From NCBI RefSeq assembly GCF_027595985.1, contig NC_073305.1, positions 177,515,089-177,579,088 on the forward strand: a stretch of 64,000 nucleotides of DNA. Reading direction: 5' to 3'. This DNA is from Sorex araneus. Taxonomy: Eukaryota; Chordata; Mammalia; Eulipotyphla; Soricidae. The stretch's first letter is position 1. Every line of letters starts with the position of its first letter. This document shows positions 31,271-42,157 of this stretch, piece by piece. The translations under genes and the position numbers were made by a program. Below the pieces are notes generated by a model, which was given only the letters and a program-made list of their open reading frames with translations, had not been told where the DNA came from and did not search any database.

Positions 31271-32087
31271 CTTCCTATCTTATTTCACTTTGTTTCATCA
31301 TCTGCTTTGACCTCAGAGGTACAACTTCAATCACTGTTAACGGCAGAGTAGTGTTCTATAGCTATATATGCCGCCACCACCAGTTTTATCTTTGGGGGAC
31401 ACTTTTCAGCTCTTCCCAACCCCCACTCCATCCTCTGACAAAAACCCAAGCAGAGATTCCTTCCTGAGAGAGAGCGTTTGGCCAGGAAGGATGCTAAAAA
31501 CAGACTTTCTCTTCTTCCTGAGCCACCTTCTTTCTCCCTTCGACTTTCTCACACGCTAGAATAGTGACCCTCTTAAAAACCAAAACAAACTTGAGGAGCC
31601 TGCAGACCCAACCCCATCGCAAGCTAAAAGGGAGTCTTTGGAAGCAGAGAAAAAGCCACTGGTAGGCGCTCCAGGGGTGCCTGTCACCCAGGTTCAGTGT
31701 TAGCGTGGCATAGGCCTATTTCTGATCAGTGACACTCAGGTGATGGGGGTTGCTGACAGAGGGACATGGGAGGCTGTCGGGAGGGGCCTGAGGTAGACAT
31801 GGGGCTGCAGGAAGAGGGAGTGGGGGCATGAAAGCACTGTGATTATAGACGGCTCAGACACTGACACTGTGCTTCTCTGCTGTGCTGCAGTCCGGGGCCT
31901 GAGTCTGCAGTCCTGGGTTTGCGCCCCTGCACTGGCTAAACCTGTTATTAGTTTAAGCCTCTGTGTGGTGCTAAAATATCATAGCTGCCTTCAAGAAGGA
32001 CATAGCAACCTGTCTGAAACTGCTTACAGTTTAAACTCTCAGGTGTCTCCGTACTGTACAAAAAAAAAATGTGAAGGAAATAAACAC
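31271..32087. other. Single-copy sequence
   Basis: No repeat or exon recognised. Confidence 0.4.
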
Positions 32088-32105
32088 AAGAATTTTAAGA
32101 TCCAG

Positions 32106-32276
32106 TGGGGCTGGAGCGATAGCATAGTAGGTAGGGCGTTTGCCTTGCACACAGCCAACCCAGGCTCGATTCCCAGCATCCCATATGGTCCCCCAAGCAC
32201 CGCCAGGGGTAATTCCTGAGTGCAGAGCCCGGAGAAACCCCTGTGCATCGCCGGATGTGACCCAAAAAGAAAAAAA
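32106..32276 (+). repeat. SINE-A copy with ~17-bp TSD
   Basis: Full copy (GGGGCTGGAGCGATAGCATA, GGCTCGATTCC, GGATGTGACCCAAAAAG). AAGAATTTTAAGATCCA at 32088-32104 and AAGAATTATAAGACCCA at 32277-32293 differ at two sites. Confidence 0.92.
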
Positions 32277-32293
32277 AAGAATTATAAGACCCA

Positions 32294-32861
32294 AGAGTCC
32301 AATTAAGAATTGAGGCTTATAGAGTGGGGGCCTGGGGAGCCCAGTGGGGCCTGCGAGGCCTTTAAACATTCGTGTCTGTGGGGAGAGGCCTCTCTGGTTT
32401 GTGCCTTTCCCATCTTCTCGAGGTTTGGAGGTGGAGCTCCCAGGGTGAAGAGAGGCAAAAGCAGATGGGAAATGGGGGTGGAGGTGGGCACCTCAGGGTC
32501 CTCGATTCTCTAGGGTAGGGCTCTGGGAGACACTGGCAAGCTTCGAGGTAGCGTCAGAAAATCCTGATGGTCTTGTCTTTTATCACCTCCCCTCTGTCTC
32601 CAGAAGACAAATGCTTATAGTTCCCACCTCTACTCTCATTTTTTTAGGTTAAACTCCAGGACATGCTCTCTGCTCCGTGTCGCCTGGTATCTGGTATTGG
32701 ATCTAAAAACAGCCGAGGCAGTAAAGCAAAAAGAATGTCTTGGTCTGGATGCCCACGGGTGGGGGGGTGCCCCAGCACAGACAAGGCATCTCCTCAGGCG
32801 ATGCAGAATCCCGATGACACCCCCAAGGTTTCCTTCTTACACACCTCTCACACCTCTTGCT
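32294..32861. other. Single-copy sequence
   Basis: GC-moderate. Open frames overlap on both strands; none recognised. Confidence 0.4.
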
Positions 32862-32877
32862 CTGAAGAACATATTTT

Positions 32878-33046
32878 TTGTGTGCTTTTTGGGTCACGCC
32901 TGGCAATGCACAGGGGTTACTCCTGGCTTTGCACTCAGGAATTACCCCTGGGGGTACTCAGGGGACCATATGGGATGCTGGGAATCGAACCCGGGTCGGC
33001 CGCGTGCAAGGCAAACGCCCTACCCACTGTGCTATTGCTCCAGCCC
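32878..33046 (-). repeat. SINE-A copy with 16-bp TSD
   Basis: GCTTTTTGGGTCACGCCTGG through GCTATTGCTCCAGCCC. CTGAAGAACATATTTT (32862-32877) and CTGAAGAACTTATTTT (33047-33062) differ at one base. Confidence 0.94.
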
Positions 33047-33062
33047 CTGAAGAACTTATTTT

Positions 33063-33721
33063 GATAGGAAACTCAGATGGAGTTGTGACGGTGGAAAGCA
33101 CAGAAGTTTGTTACACTCTTCCCCACCCCCCTTCTCCCCCCGCCCCACCCCTACCCACCGCCCAATGTCAGGAGGAGATCCCATCCAATCTAGTACAGCA
33201 GCTCGCAACATTTCAAATAAGAAGATCTCACATATTGGTTTCTGGTTTTTTATATAAAGAAGGCACCAAAGATGTAATCACTCACAGTCACTATTCTAAA
33301 CATCCCCTGGGGTTTTGTTTTAATGATATGCAATGGTGTACTAGGCTGGCCAGTGGTCAAACCTGGTAAACTTCACTTTTTGACTGAGAAAATTCATCCC
33401 TATTGGAGGTTTCAATAGGCAGGATGGAGATGGTAATGGAATCGGATATTTTCTTACTCTCTTTGCTGACTTATTTTAGTCGTAGTTCAGATGCTCTGGA
33501 TATGGGGAGGGCGGGGATGAAGTACATGAAGAGAGAAGTTTGTTTCTCTCTTGCTTTTGCTTATCTCTGCTGAATAGCCTGGATTTCTCTCTAGGCAAGG
33601 TCTGAGACTCAGATTCTGACAAGGTCTCTGACTCAGAGTTGACACATGGGACTGATCTGGGACAAGATGGTCTATAGGACTCATTTGGATGTTATTTGAA
33701 AACAGTTTCTAAAATGGGGCT
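33063..33721. other. Single-copy sequence with a 24-bp tandem duplication
   Basis: AAGGTCTGAGACTCAGATTC (33597) and AAGGTCTCTGACTCAGAG (33621) start two adjacent similar units ending at 33643. Otherwise unrecognised. Confidence 0.5.
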
Positions 33722-33870
33722 TTGGACCAGAGAAGTGATACAGAGATAATGGTACTTACCTTGCAGTTTGGTCCCCACCCTCATATATGACCTCATATAT
33801 CACTCCAAATAGGAGTGACCCCTAAGTACCACTCGGCATAACTCAATCCCTCCAAAGATAAATAAATTAA
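33722..33870 (+). repeat. Old SINE-A-like copy
   Basis: GGACCAGAGAAGTGATACAG, TACTTACCTTGCAG, TAGGAGTGACCCCTAAGTAC and an A/T-rich end follow the SINE-A order with many changes. Confidence 0.5.
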
Positions 33871-34399
33871 TTAAATAGGGCTAAAACTATTAGATACACG
33901 GTTTTTATAGATATTTTGTGGGTTGAGTACATACTGTATATAGAGCTCCTTGTTCATAATCAACCCTGAGTGAATAGTGTTTCTCTGATTACATTTATTG
34001 AACATCACAGTAAGTTATGTTCTGGATATCGCAGGAAGGGATGTCATGATCCCTGCCACTAGGCATCTGGAAGAGTAAACCACATGAAAATTGGCATGAA
34101 GTTCACCCAGCCTGGAAGGGTAGCCTTCTGTCCCCTGAGACAAAAGTCAGTGGTGAGCGAAAAGGAAGAGGAACTAAGTTTTAGCTTGCTCCTTCATACG
34201 AGAAATGCACGATCCACTGCCCTGGGATATCTGATTAGAAGCGGTTTGTTCCACAAACAAATTTTTCTAAGTTTCAGGAACACTGTGATGAACAAAACAG
34301 ACCACAAGTAGCAGGAAGAGAAAGCCCTATGTAAAGACTTCCTTAAAGAAAAGCAAGAGGGGGTGGTGTTAGGGGTATTTTGAAGGGCACCCGAGGGGT
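33871..34399. other. Single-copy sequence
   Basis: No repeat or exon recognised; the 75-codon frame at 34084-34311 has no domain. Confidence 0.4.
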
Positions 34400-34458
34400 G
34401 TGTGTGTCTGTCTGTGTGTGTCTGTGTGTGTGTGTGTCTGTGTGTGTGTGTCTGTGTG
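34399..34458. repeat. (TG)n/(TCTG)n microsatellite
   Basis: TG repeats interrupted by regularly spaced TCTG units. Confidence 0.9.
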
Positions 34459-34904
34459 TAGAAAAGTCTCAAGTTGCTGGGTGCTCTGAGGCAAGGTTTC
34501 AATTGTCAGTGCCCTGGAGAAGATCCAGATAGAGGGAACCAATCAGTATGGAGGCAGTAGCCGCAGGAGCAGAAGGTGAAGCCATGCCTGGATGGTATAG
34601 CTTGGAGTGTTCAGGGTCTTTATCTTAGTTTCAGAAGTTCAGTGCAGAGCCACACTTTGCAGGTGTGCTGAGCTCCCGGGGCAGCTCCAGAATCTACTTC
34701 ATGCCCAGGTGGCAGTCTAGAGCAGCCACTGCAGGTGGGGAGAAGACAGTGTGGTTCAAGAGGCGGGGTCTGGGGGAGGTGGGAATGTGTGGCCGCCTTC
34801 TCTCACTCTGCCCAGACCGGGCTCACGAACTTCTTTCTTCATGTACATCATCCCCCTCCCCGCCCCACCATCACCATTTATTCCACAACATTTGAACTAG
34901 TACT
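34459..34904. other. Single-copy sequence
   Basis: No repeat or exon recognised. Confidence 0.4.
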
Positions 34905-34920
34905 AAAATAAATAAGTAAG

Positions 34921-35097
34921 GGGCTGGAGTGATAGCACAGCGGGTAGGGCATTTGCCTTGCACGCGGCCGACCCGGGTTTGAATACCAGCATCCCATATG
35001 GTCCCCTGAGCACTGCCAGGGGTAATTCCTGAGTGAAGAGCCAGGAGTAACCCCTGTGCATCGCCGGGTGTGACCCCCCCCAAAAAAATAATAAAAT
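34921..35097 (+). repeat. SINE-A copy with 12-bp TSD
   Basis: Full head (GGGCTGGAGTGATAGCACAG), body and a C-run/A-run end with AATAAAAT units. AAAATAAATAAG occurs at 34905-34916 and 35098-35109; the tail merges with the right copy. Confidence 0.9.
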
Positions 35098-35109
35098 AAA
35101 ATAAATAAG

Positions 35110-36258
35110 CAAAGAGTGCAAGAAAGTATTCAATTTGATCCTTCACTTCCGTGGTGCTCCCTCTTCTAACCTCAAGGGGGCGCTGTGTGTGAGGCCGTAT
35201 GGAAAAGCTGTCCTCTCCCCTCAGAGCTCAGGGGCTGGTCCTTCTGACTCCATCGCATTCTCCACATTTCTTGTCTGCAGCTAAGATGTCATTTTGAGAA
35301 GATATGCATTGAGTATCTGCCTTCTCTTCCTAGACTTGGAGTTTCTAGAGAGCAAGCATTTAGACTATCATTTTTTTTTTCCCCTTCAACAGCTTGAAAT
35401 GAGTTTGGAGGTCATACCCAAATCTCAGTTTTTGCAAACTAACTAGGAATGAAAAGTCTGTGGCAGAGGAAGGAGAAAAAGGAAGTGGAAAGGAATCCCA
35501 CAGGAAGAAAATAGAGGAGCTCCCCATTAGCTCTTCATAAAGGAGTCTTTAGATAAGTGTTTTTGTTGAGATAAGTTCCTATAAAGAAAGTTGGTAGCCA
35601 CGGTGTATGAGTCGAGCGGGCCTGCAATAAATGCAGTGCTCTATAAATATGTATGCCGATGCCTGCCTTTCACTAGTTTATAGCCCTTGGAAGCTCAACT
35701 GTGTTTATTCTGGAATAGAAACAACTATTAGAGAAGCTATATTGGTAGGAAGTTGTTTCATGTTCCAAGCCAGTTGAGTAGCTGTTATGCATTTCCACAC
35801 AGGATATCTGCCCCACTCCAACTCATAAACAGACCTTCTTCTGGAGAGAGAGGGCAGCCTAGGTCTTCAACAGGTTGAGAAACTACTGAGGAGGAGAAAA
35901 AGGGCTGTCTCCATCCTGGTATTCCCCCCTTGAGAGTATGGCCTTGGGCTCACCATTGACCCAGAGTCAGTTGTTTGCCTGGAAGTTTGGTCCAGGTCTC
36001 GATTTCCCCTGCAAAGGAGAACGGGGAGGTGTGGTGCTCCATGTTAGTGTGTGGGTTTGGGATGGAAACCTTAATTTTAGTTCACCAATTTAGAGTTTAG
36101 AAATGTAAGCGTATTTTGAGAAGTCTATGTTTGTGATTTTCATTCAGAATTTAACAATCTTACTGGAAGAATACAAATATAGCTAAGCCAGATTATAGTA
36201 GGCTATTCTAAGTGGGGCCATCACTTGCTCTACTATTTGTGAATTTGATTGATGAAGA
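35110..36258. other. Single-copy sequence
   Basis: About 1.1 kb without recognised repeat, exon or RNA gene. Confidence 0.45.
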
Positions 36259-36275
36259 CAAGTCTTCAAATCTTT

Positions 36276-36656
36276 TTTTAAATTATTTTATTTTATTTTA
36301 TTGAATCAACATGGGCTGGAGCAATAGCACAGCGGTTAGGCATTTGCCTTTCATGCGGCTGACCCGTGTTCGTTTCCTCTGCCCCTCTCGGAGAGCCCAG
36401 TAAGCTACCGAAAGTATGGAGCCCGCATGGCAGAGCCTGGCAAGCTACCCGTGCATATTGGATATGCCAAAAACAGTAATAATAAGTCTCTCAATGACAG
36501 ACATTACTGGTGCCCGCTTGAACAAATTGATGAGCAACGGGATGACAGTGACAGTGACAGTGAATCACTGTGAGGTAGTTACAAGCTTTCATGTTTGGGT
36601 TACAGTCTCACAATGATCAAACACCCATCTCTCCACCAGTGCACATTCCCCACCAC
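36276..36656 (-). mobile_element. L1 3' end with 17-bp TSD, hosting a SINE-B
   Basis: T/A-rich left end and TTGAATCAACATG; after the nested SINE, GTAGTTACAAGCTTTCATGT and CACCAGTGCACATTCCCCAC continue the L1 3' UTR. CAAGTCTTCAAATCTTT is exact at 36259-36275 and 36657-36673. Confidence 0.94.
36314..36560 (+). repeat. SINE-B copy nested in the L1
   Basis: GGCTGGAGCAATAGCACAGC head with a CGGTTAGGCATTTGCCTTTC body typical of the younger subfamily. CTCTCAATGACAGACATTAC block, GCTTGAACAAATTGATGAGC tail and (GACAGT)n end. TGAATCAACATG (36302) and TGAATCACTGTG (36561) form an imperfect duplication of the L1 sequence. Confidence 0.93.
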
Positions 36657-36673
36657 CAAGTCTTCAAATCTTT

Positions 36674-37819
36674 ACTAATGTGAATCTTTCACATTAGTTT
36701 TAGTTACTGAGCCTATCAGAAAATAATAGAATGCAGTTTCTCTTAGAATATTGTGATTTAGACTATTCTGGCTGCAAAAGTTAGGCCCTATTGTGTTTCC
36801 AAGTCAAGAGAGAAACTGCAGAAGGCCTTTCTGGGCCTCCCACTCTTATTCATGCATTCTGAGATTTATCTCTTTGGCTTTTGCACAATTGATTTAAAGT
36901 CACCCACCCAGATCTGGACTCATAATCTTTATGTCCAGACCTACCTCTAACTTCCCGAGGTTGTTTTCTTTTTCTCTTTTTCTCCTCTTCTTAGTTAATA
37001 GCCATCACAATTTGCTGGTCAGTGCAAAAGCTACTTTCCTTCCTTTCCTGCCTCATCTAATCAGCAGTAACTTCCTACAGAGTTCATTCATTTTCACTTC
37101 TTCATGCTCCGTTGCCAACCTTTTAGATGCCTATCTCTCACCTAGATCACTAGAACGATTCTTAGCCAGCACTGATTATTCTGTCTAGAATACAAATGTG
37201 ACAATTGGATAAACTTTCACAGAGGTCTTTTGAACCCAATGGAAAGGACAATGGTAGAACTTAAGAATAGATGAAAATTTCAGTTAGAGAGACTTTAAGA
37301 CTCTTTTAGTCCCAGCCCTCACCCCCACTCCACACTCTCATGCCACAGTTCTATTCTCTGGACAAAGCCTATGGCCTTACCTCCCAGCCTGCAGAATCTT
37401 GCCACCTTCACAATCCTCACTGGCCCCATATGCCCAATTTATTGTCTCATTCCCAGGATTAGTGCAGAAGGGTCTAACTCATCTCCTTGCCAAGATCCTT
37501 TGCCTCTTTACTACATAGTTTGCATGTACATGTCAGCTCATTGAGTCTTCTGAATGGTTTCCCATCTTTCCCAGAGTCAAAAGCAGGTCCACCCAACAAC
37601 CTCTGAGACTCTATACGAAGGGGGAAATTCTTCTCGCTAAGGAAACTTCCAAATTAGTGTAAGGAGAGGAAAGGGTGAAATGATTCCCCTTTGCCCACTT
37701 TGGACCCTTAAGAACCTATCCCAGAGATGATGTTATTTTACCCAGTATTGTACTAGTCATCTCCAACTGAGAATAACACGCTTTCCCATGTGGTTGCCAC
37801 ACAATTAATACAGCTGATA
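36674..37819. other. Single-copy sequence
   Basis: No repeat or exon recognised. The frame at 36931-37188 (85 codons) is Ser/Phe/Leu-rich, with no domain. Confidence 0.45.
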
Positions 37820-37833
37820 AAAATAACCACTCT

Positions 37834-38035
37834 TGGGGCCAGAGAGATAGGACAGCAGGTAGGGTGCTTGCCTTGCACACAGCTGACCCAGATTTGTTCT
37901 CCCCGGCACCTCGTATGGTCTCCCAAGTCCTGTGATGAGTGATCCCTACATGCCGAGCCCAGAAACAAGCCCAGAGCACAGCTGGGTGTGGCCCCTAACC
38001 CAAAATAAATAAAAATCAATTTTTTAAATACAATT
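37834..38035 (+). repeat. SINE-A copy, older, 14-bp TSD
   Basis: GGGGCCAGAGAGATAGGACA head variant and GGGTGTGGCCCCTAACCC end. AAAATAACCACTCT (37820-37833) and AAAATAGCCACTCT (38036-38049) differ at one base. Confidence 0.88.
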
Positions 38036-38049
38036 AAAATAGCCACTCT

Positions 38050-38339
38050 CTCTTAGCCTATCAAATGCTGTCAGAGTGAAATTGTCCTCTGAGAGTCAGG
38101 GTTTTTCTTGCCTAGTTGTTACTGCTGCATCCCAAATACGGACTACATACTACAGCATTTAATTAGATGAGTGATTGGGTTGTATTCTAAAGTTTTATTT
38201 TTGGAAGACAGCTCTATAAAAACGTTCTAAGTGGTGATTGTGATCTTGTATTATTAAATGAAGACCTGCTTGACTCGTGACGTAACTGAGCATTAGTGCT
38301 GTTGATGTTCACATGCCATTAATCTTACACCAGTGTTTT
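38050..38339. other. Single-copy sequence
   Basis: Nothing recognised. Confidence 0.4.
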
Positions 38340-38515
38340 TATTTATTTTTTGAGTTTTGTGTCATATCCAGCAATGCTCAGGGGTTACTCTTAGGTCTGC
38401 ACTCAGGAACTGCTCCTAGTCATGTCAGGGGACCATATTATATAGTCGGGTATCGAACCCGGGCCAGCTGCATGCAAGGCAGGCACTTTACCCACTGTGC
38501 TATTCCTCAATGTCT
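38340..38515 (-). repeat. SINE-A copy, older
   Basis: CAGCAATGCTCAGGGGTTAC, CATGTCAGGGGACCATATTA, TATCGAACCCGGGCCAGC, ending in GCTATTCCTCAATG. ACACCAGTGT occurs on both sides (38327, 38526) but not flush with the right end. Confidence 0.75.
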
Positions 38516-38584
38516 TTAATGCACAACACCAGTGTCTTTAAATGTACAAAGTCTTCAGGATTCCCCTGTGAAATAGGGGGTTCT

Positions 38585-38828
38585 CAAAAGGAAAGAGAGA
38601 AAAAGGGAATGCCCTGCCACAGAGGTGGGGTGGGATGGAGGGAACAGGATGGGGGTGGTGGGAGAGATGCTGGGACCTTTGGTGGTGGAGAATGGGCACT
38701 GATGGAGGGATGGGTACTCGATCATTGTCTGACTGAAACACAGGCACAAAAGTTTGTAAGTCTGTGACTGTACTTCACGGTGATTCACTAATAAAAAAAA
38801 TAGAAATATTTTTTCTCATATAAAAAAA
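38585..38828 (+). mobile_element. L1 3' end with 15-bp TSD
   Basis: GGACCTTTGGTGGTGGAGAA, CACTGATGGAGGGATGGGTA, CTCGATCATTGTCTGACTG, then an A-rich tail. GAAATAGGGGGTTCT is exact at 38570-38584 and 38829-38843. Confidence 0.94.
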
Positions 38829-38959
38829 GAAATAGGGGGTTCTTTGAGCTCTCTTGCCTCACAGGAGTCTAAAATTTTACCTCTTCTCCCCTTCTTCAGC
38901 AGGGAGTGAAGACTACGTGGGTCATGGTTTTAGAGTCGGGTCAACCTTCTTTTGTAGAT

Positions 38960-39100
38960 GGTTTATACTAGTAACTAGCCAATTCTTCATCCATACAATG
39001 GGGATCCTTATAACTTTTTAAAAGAGTTATTATGAATAAGTAATAATTGTGAATAAACTGTTAGACAGTGCTTGGCTTTTAGCTGCTATTAATGGGCAAT
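38960..39100 (+). repeat. MIR-like fragment
   Basis: ACTAGCCAATTCTTCATCCA, TACAATGGGGATCCTTATAA and GACAGTGCTTGGC follow MIR order. Diverged. Confidence 0.5.
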
Positions 39101-39226
39101 TGTGATCTTTCCCACGTCACGAAATAAGTTGCTGTGATGCTTCCAAGGCAAGAAGGGAAGGACCCCCAAGGGTTGGTTGGGACCCTTAGTTGTATTGCCT
39201 CCTCAAGTTTCCCTGCCCCTCTACCC

Positions 39227-39269
39227 AGTGTGTGTATGTGTGTATGTGTGTGTGTGTGTGTGTGTGTGA

Positions 39270-39319
<50 letters not shown>

Positions 39320-39475
39320 TCTGCCTGGAGAGAGATCTGTCTGTCTCTGTTTCACTTTTTGTGTCTGTCTCTGTGTGTGTCTGTTTCTGTCTGTGCCTCT
39401 GTGTGTCTGTCTCTGAATGTGTATATACATGTCTGTCTGTCGTCTCTGTCTCTGTCTCTCCTTCCTCTCTTTTGG
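39227..39475. repeat. Compound (TG)n(AG)n then TCTG-rich low complexity
   Basis: TG run to 39268, (AG)n to 39315, then about 150 bases of TCTG/TCTC units. The open frames on both strands across it are repetitive. Confidence 0.92.
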
Positions 39476-40764
39476 TTTCTCTTCCTACTTTAGACATTCA
39501 GAATTCTCACTTTTGTTGTGCTCTACTGTGGAATGGAAATCAGTGTTGTATTTGATTTTGGGACAGTACATTGCCCTTTGAAAGGTTAATTTGTCAAATT
39601 TTTATTGCTTATAATGAGACTTAAGAAAAGCCTCATGGTTTTGTTTTCTCTTTGAACAAACACTTAAGAAAAAATTATGGGTATCAGAAAACAAATATGT
39701 CTTCTCTTGCCAGGTGAGAGGGTTGCCTCCCTTCCACTCTGGAGAAATCCGAATTGTCCTCCATCCACCCCAAGTGTAGGCATAGATGATTGGGCTCACC
39801 TCTGGATTCGTCCCTCAGGAAGAGTATTGTCAAGTGTGCCAACTTCCTAGTCCATTTTGAGGTCCAAACTAAGCATGTCAGCAACAAGCTGGCAAGCCCT
39901 TTTTTAGAACAGACTTCGATACAAGTTTAGTTTTCTTCCTTCATTGCTCGTCTGGTACATGGAACTGGTCTCCCCATTTTAGGGTGGGAAGTAGCTGCCT
40001 TCTGCTTCCAAGACCACACCCTGCACTAAGGGAAATGAACCTGGTGTTGAAGTAATGCAGCTTCCGATAACCTTTCACCTCTGCAAACTTTGTTCCTTGT
40101 CTGCAGCCCAGAGGGTTTCAAAACTTTAGATCCAACTCTGATAACTTTGTGCTGGCATCTAATCGAATCGATCCCCTTTACAGTTATGACTCGAGAGCCC
40201 CACTCTTCAGACTAAACCCAAAGTACAATTCGGAATTCTCTGTTCTCAGTTGGCTTGGGTCTCCCTTCTAAAGTTGGCAGTGGATTATTTTTTTCTTTCT
40301 CCTCCAAGAAGCCCTTCCTCTTTCTAAATCTCCCCAATGAGACATTCTCAGCACAAGAAAAATATACACGTGTAAATCTGTGTCCACTGCAACATTTTGC
40401 AAGGAATTACACTGAGGAGGGAATGTGGTGGATGCAATTGGTGTTTGGAGAAATAGGGTGAAAATTCTAGGTTAGGAGGAAAGTAGTTCAGAGGGGGCAT
40501 GGTATCTTGGGAGCAGCTATGGGGGCGGGGGTGAAGGGAAGTGCAGAGGGCAAAGGTAGCAATTAGGAACTTTCCTTCTGGTTCCCATTTGCTGCTGTCT
40601 GCCATCCAGTTCTGTGCTGTAGCAAGAGTACCAGCCCCAGCAGTGTCTGATATGGAGCTGACGACAGTGGAAATGATTCTCATTTCTGTTAGGTCCAGGC
40701 GATGTTCCAGAGACTTTGAACTTACTAATTTCATGATCACAATCATTTGAATAGGTTCACTCAT
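39476..40764. other. Single-copy sequence
   Basis: No repeat or exon recognised. The 148-codon minus-strand frame at 40348-40794 includes an MIR-like stretch and no domain. Confidence 0.4.
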
Positions 40765-40850
40765 ACCCTTTTCATAAAGAAGAAACTGACGCATTGAACA
40801 GGTTAACAGACTTGTCCATTGGCACCCAACTAACCAGTGACAATGTCCGG
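40765..40850 (-). repeat. Possible MIR fragment
   Basis: CCTTTTCATAAAGAAGAAAC followed by TGACGCATTGAACAGGTTAA and ACTTGTCCATTGGCACCCAA resembles the antisense MIR core. Confidence 0.45.
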
Positions 40851-40938
40851 ATCAGTGTCATCCAGGGAGGGCGCAGTCCTGTGCTCACGGTCATGCTCAG
40901 TCCTTATGGTTTATGGGTTAGGATTAAATCTAGTCACA

Positions 40939-41366
40939 GGTGTGTGTGTGTGTGTGTGTGTTCGTGTGTGAGAGAGAGAGAATTGTGTGAGAATGAATGT
41001 GTGTGAGAGAGAGAAAATGTGGTTGAGAATGTGTGTGAGAGAGAGAAAATGTGTGTGTGAGAATGTATGTGTGAGAGAGAAAAAAATTTGTGAGAATGTG
41101 TGTGAGAGAGAGAAAATGTGTGTGAGAATGTGTATGTGAGAGAGAAAATGTGTGTGTGAGAGAGAACTTGTGTGTGAGAGAAAATGTGTGTGAGAATGTA
41201 TGTGTGTGTGAGAATGTGTGTGAGAGGGAGAGAAAATGTGTGTGAGAATGTGAGTGTGTGGAAGAGAGAAAGAGAGATGTGTGTGTGTGAGAATGTGTGT
41301 GTGAGGGAGAGAAAATGTGTGTGTGAGAATGTGTGTGTGTGAGAGAGAGAATGTGTGTGTGTGTGT
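40939..41366 (+). repeat. TG/GAGA-based minisatellite-like array
   Basis: About 430 bases of imperfect units of the form TGTGTGAGAATGTGTG plus AGAGAGAGAAAA, roughly 24-32 bases each, with length variants. A 220-codon minus-strand frame across it reads Ser-His-Thr-Leu repeats and is an artefact of the array. Confidence 0.92.
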
Positions 41367-41958
41367 AGGGTGGGGCTGAGGGGTAGGGAAAGAGAATCAC
41401 ATGCTGAGTAGGTACAAGTGTAGACGTAGGTCTCTGCTCATGAGGTCCCAAGCTTCCTCTGTCCTGTTCTTGTGAAAGATGTCGTCTTAAATACGGGCAG
41501 TCAGATGCTAGTAAAAATTGACAGAGCTTTATGCAGAAGACAAGACTGGGGAGCTGGGGGAGAAATCCCCCTGAACAAAGGGGACATTGCAAGATCTGGC
41601 AGACAAGAGGTTGAGGGCTCCCAGACCCACAGTCTGTAAACTCCTCTGTACCTTGCGAAGTTGGGACACAGTAACTATAAAAGCAAGGTTTCTAATATCT
41701 TTTTCCACTGTCACACAAGAAATTTTCATACAAATTATAAGCATCTGAGATAGATTACTACAAAACATTACCAATAGCAAATCATAAAGAAATTTATTCT
41801 GAAGCAATTTTTTAAAATATCCGCAACCCCCACTTTCAAATTATGTATTGGGGGTGGAAGATGGGGGCGGTCACAATCCACAGTTTACGAAGCTACTTTC
41901 TACAGAACTTGAGTGGCTCCTGGGATCTTCTCTAAAGGGAAAAGTCTGCATCTGAAAT
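41367..41958. other. Single-copy sequence
   Basis: Nothing recognised. Confidence 0.4.
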
Positions 41959-41968
41959 GTTTTATCAG

Positions 41969-42147
41969 GGGGCTGGAGCGATAGCACAGTGGGTGCGGGT
42001 AGGGCGTTGGCCTTGCACACGGCTTACCCAGATTCGATTCCCAGCAACCCATATGGTCCCCCAAGCACCACCAGAAGTCATTTCTATTGTATGAGCCAGG
42101 AGTAACCCCTGTGCATTGCCAGGTGTGACCCAAAAAGAACAAATAAA
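41969..42147 (+). repeat. SINE-A copy with 10-bp TSD and small head duplication
   Basis: The head contains GTGGGTGCGGGTAGGGCG, where the usual GTGGGTAGGGCG has gained six bases. GTTTTATCAG at 41959-41968 and 42148-42157. Confidence 0.9.
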
Positions 42148-42157
42148 GTTTTATCAG

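Noticed and set aside
32663-33369. Frames of 117-163 codons on the plus strand
   Set aside because: Their middle parts are the antisense SINE-A at 32878-33046, which gives similar peptides wherever it occurs (for example 44077-44497, 50063-50431).
39134-39555. Overlapping 103-121-codon frames on both strands
   Set aside because: They read through the compound TG/AG/TCTG microsatellite.
40939-41366. CRISPR-like array of spaced repeats
   Set aside because: Units are simple-sequence, variable in length and without unique spacers; the genome is mammalian.
40930-41592. 220-codon minus-strand frame rich in Ser, His, Thr and Leu
   Set aside because: It is the translation of the TG/GAGA minisatellite array; the repetitive peptide follows from the DNA repeat.
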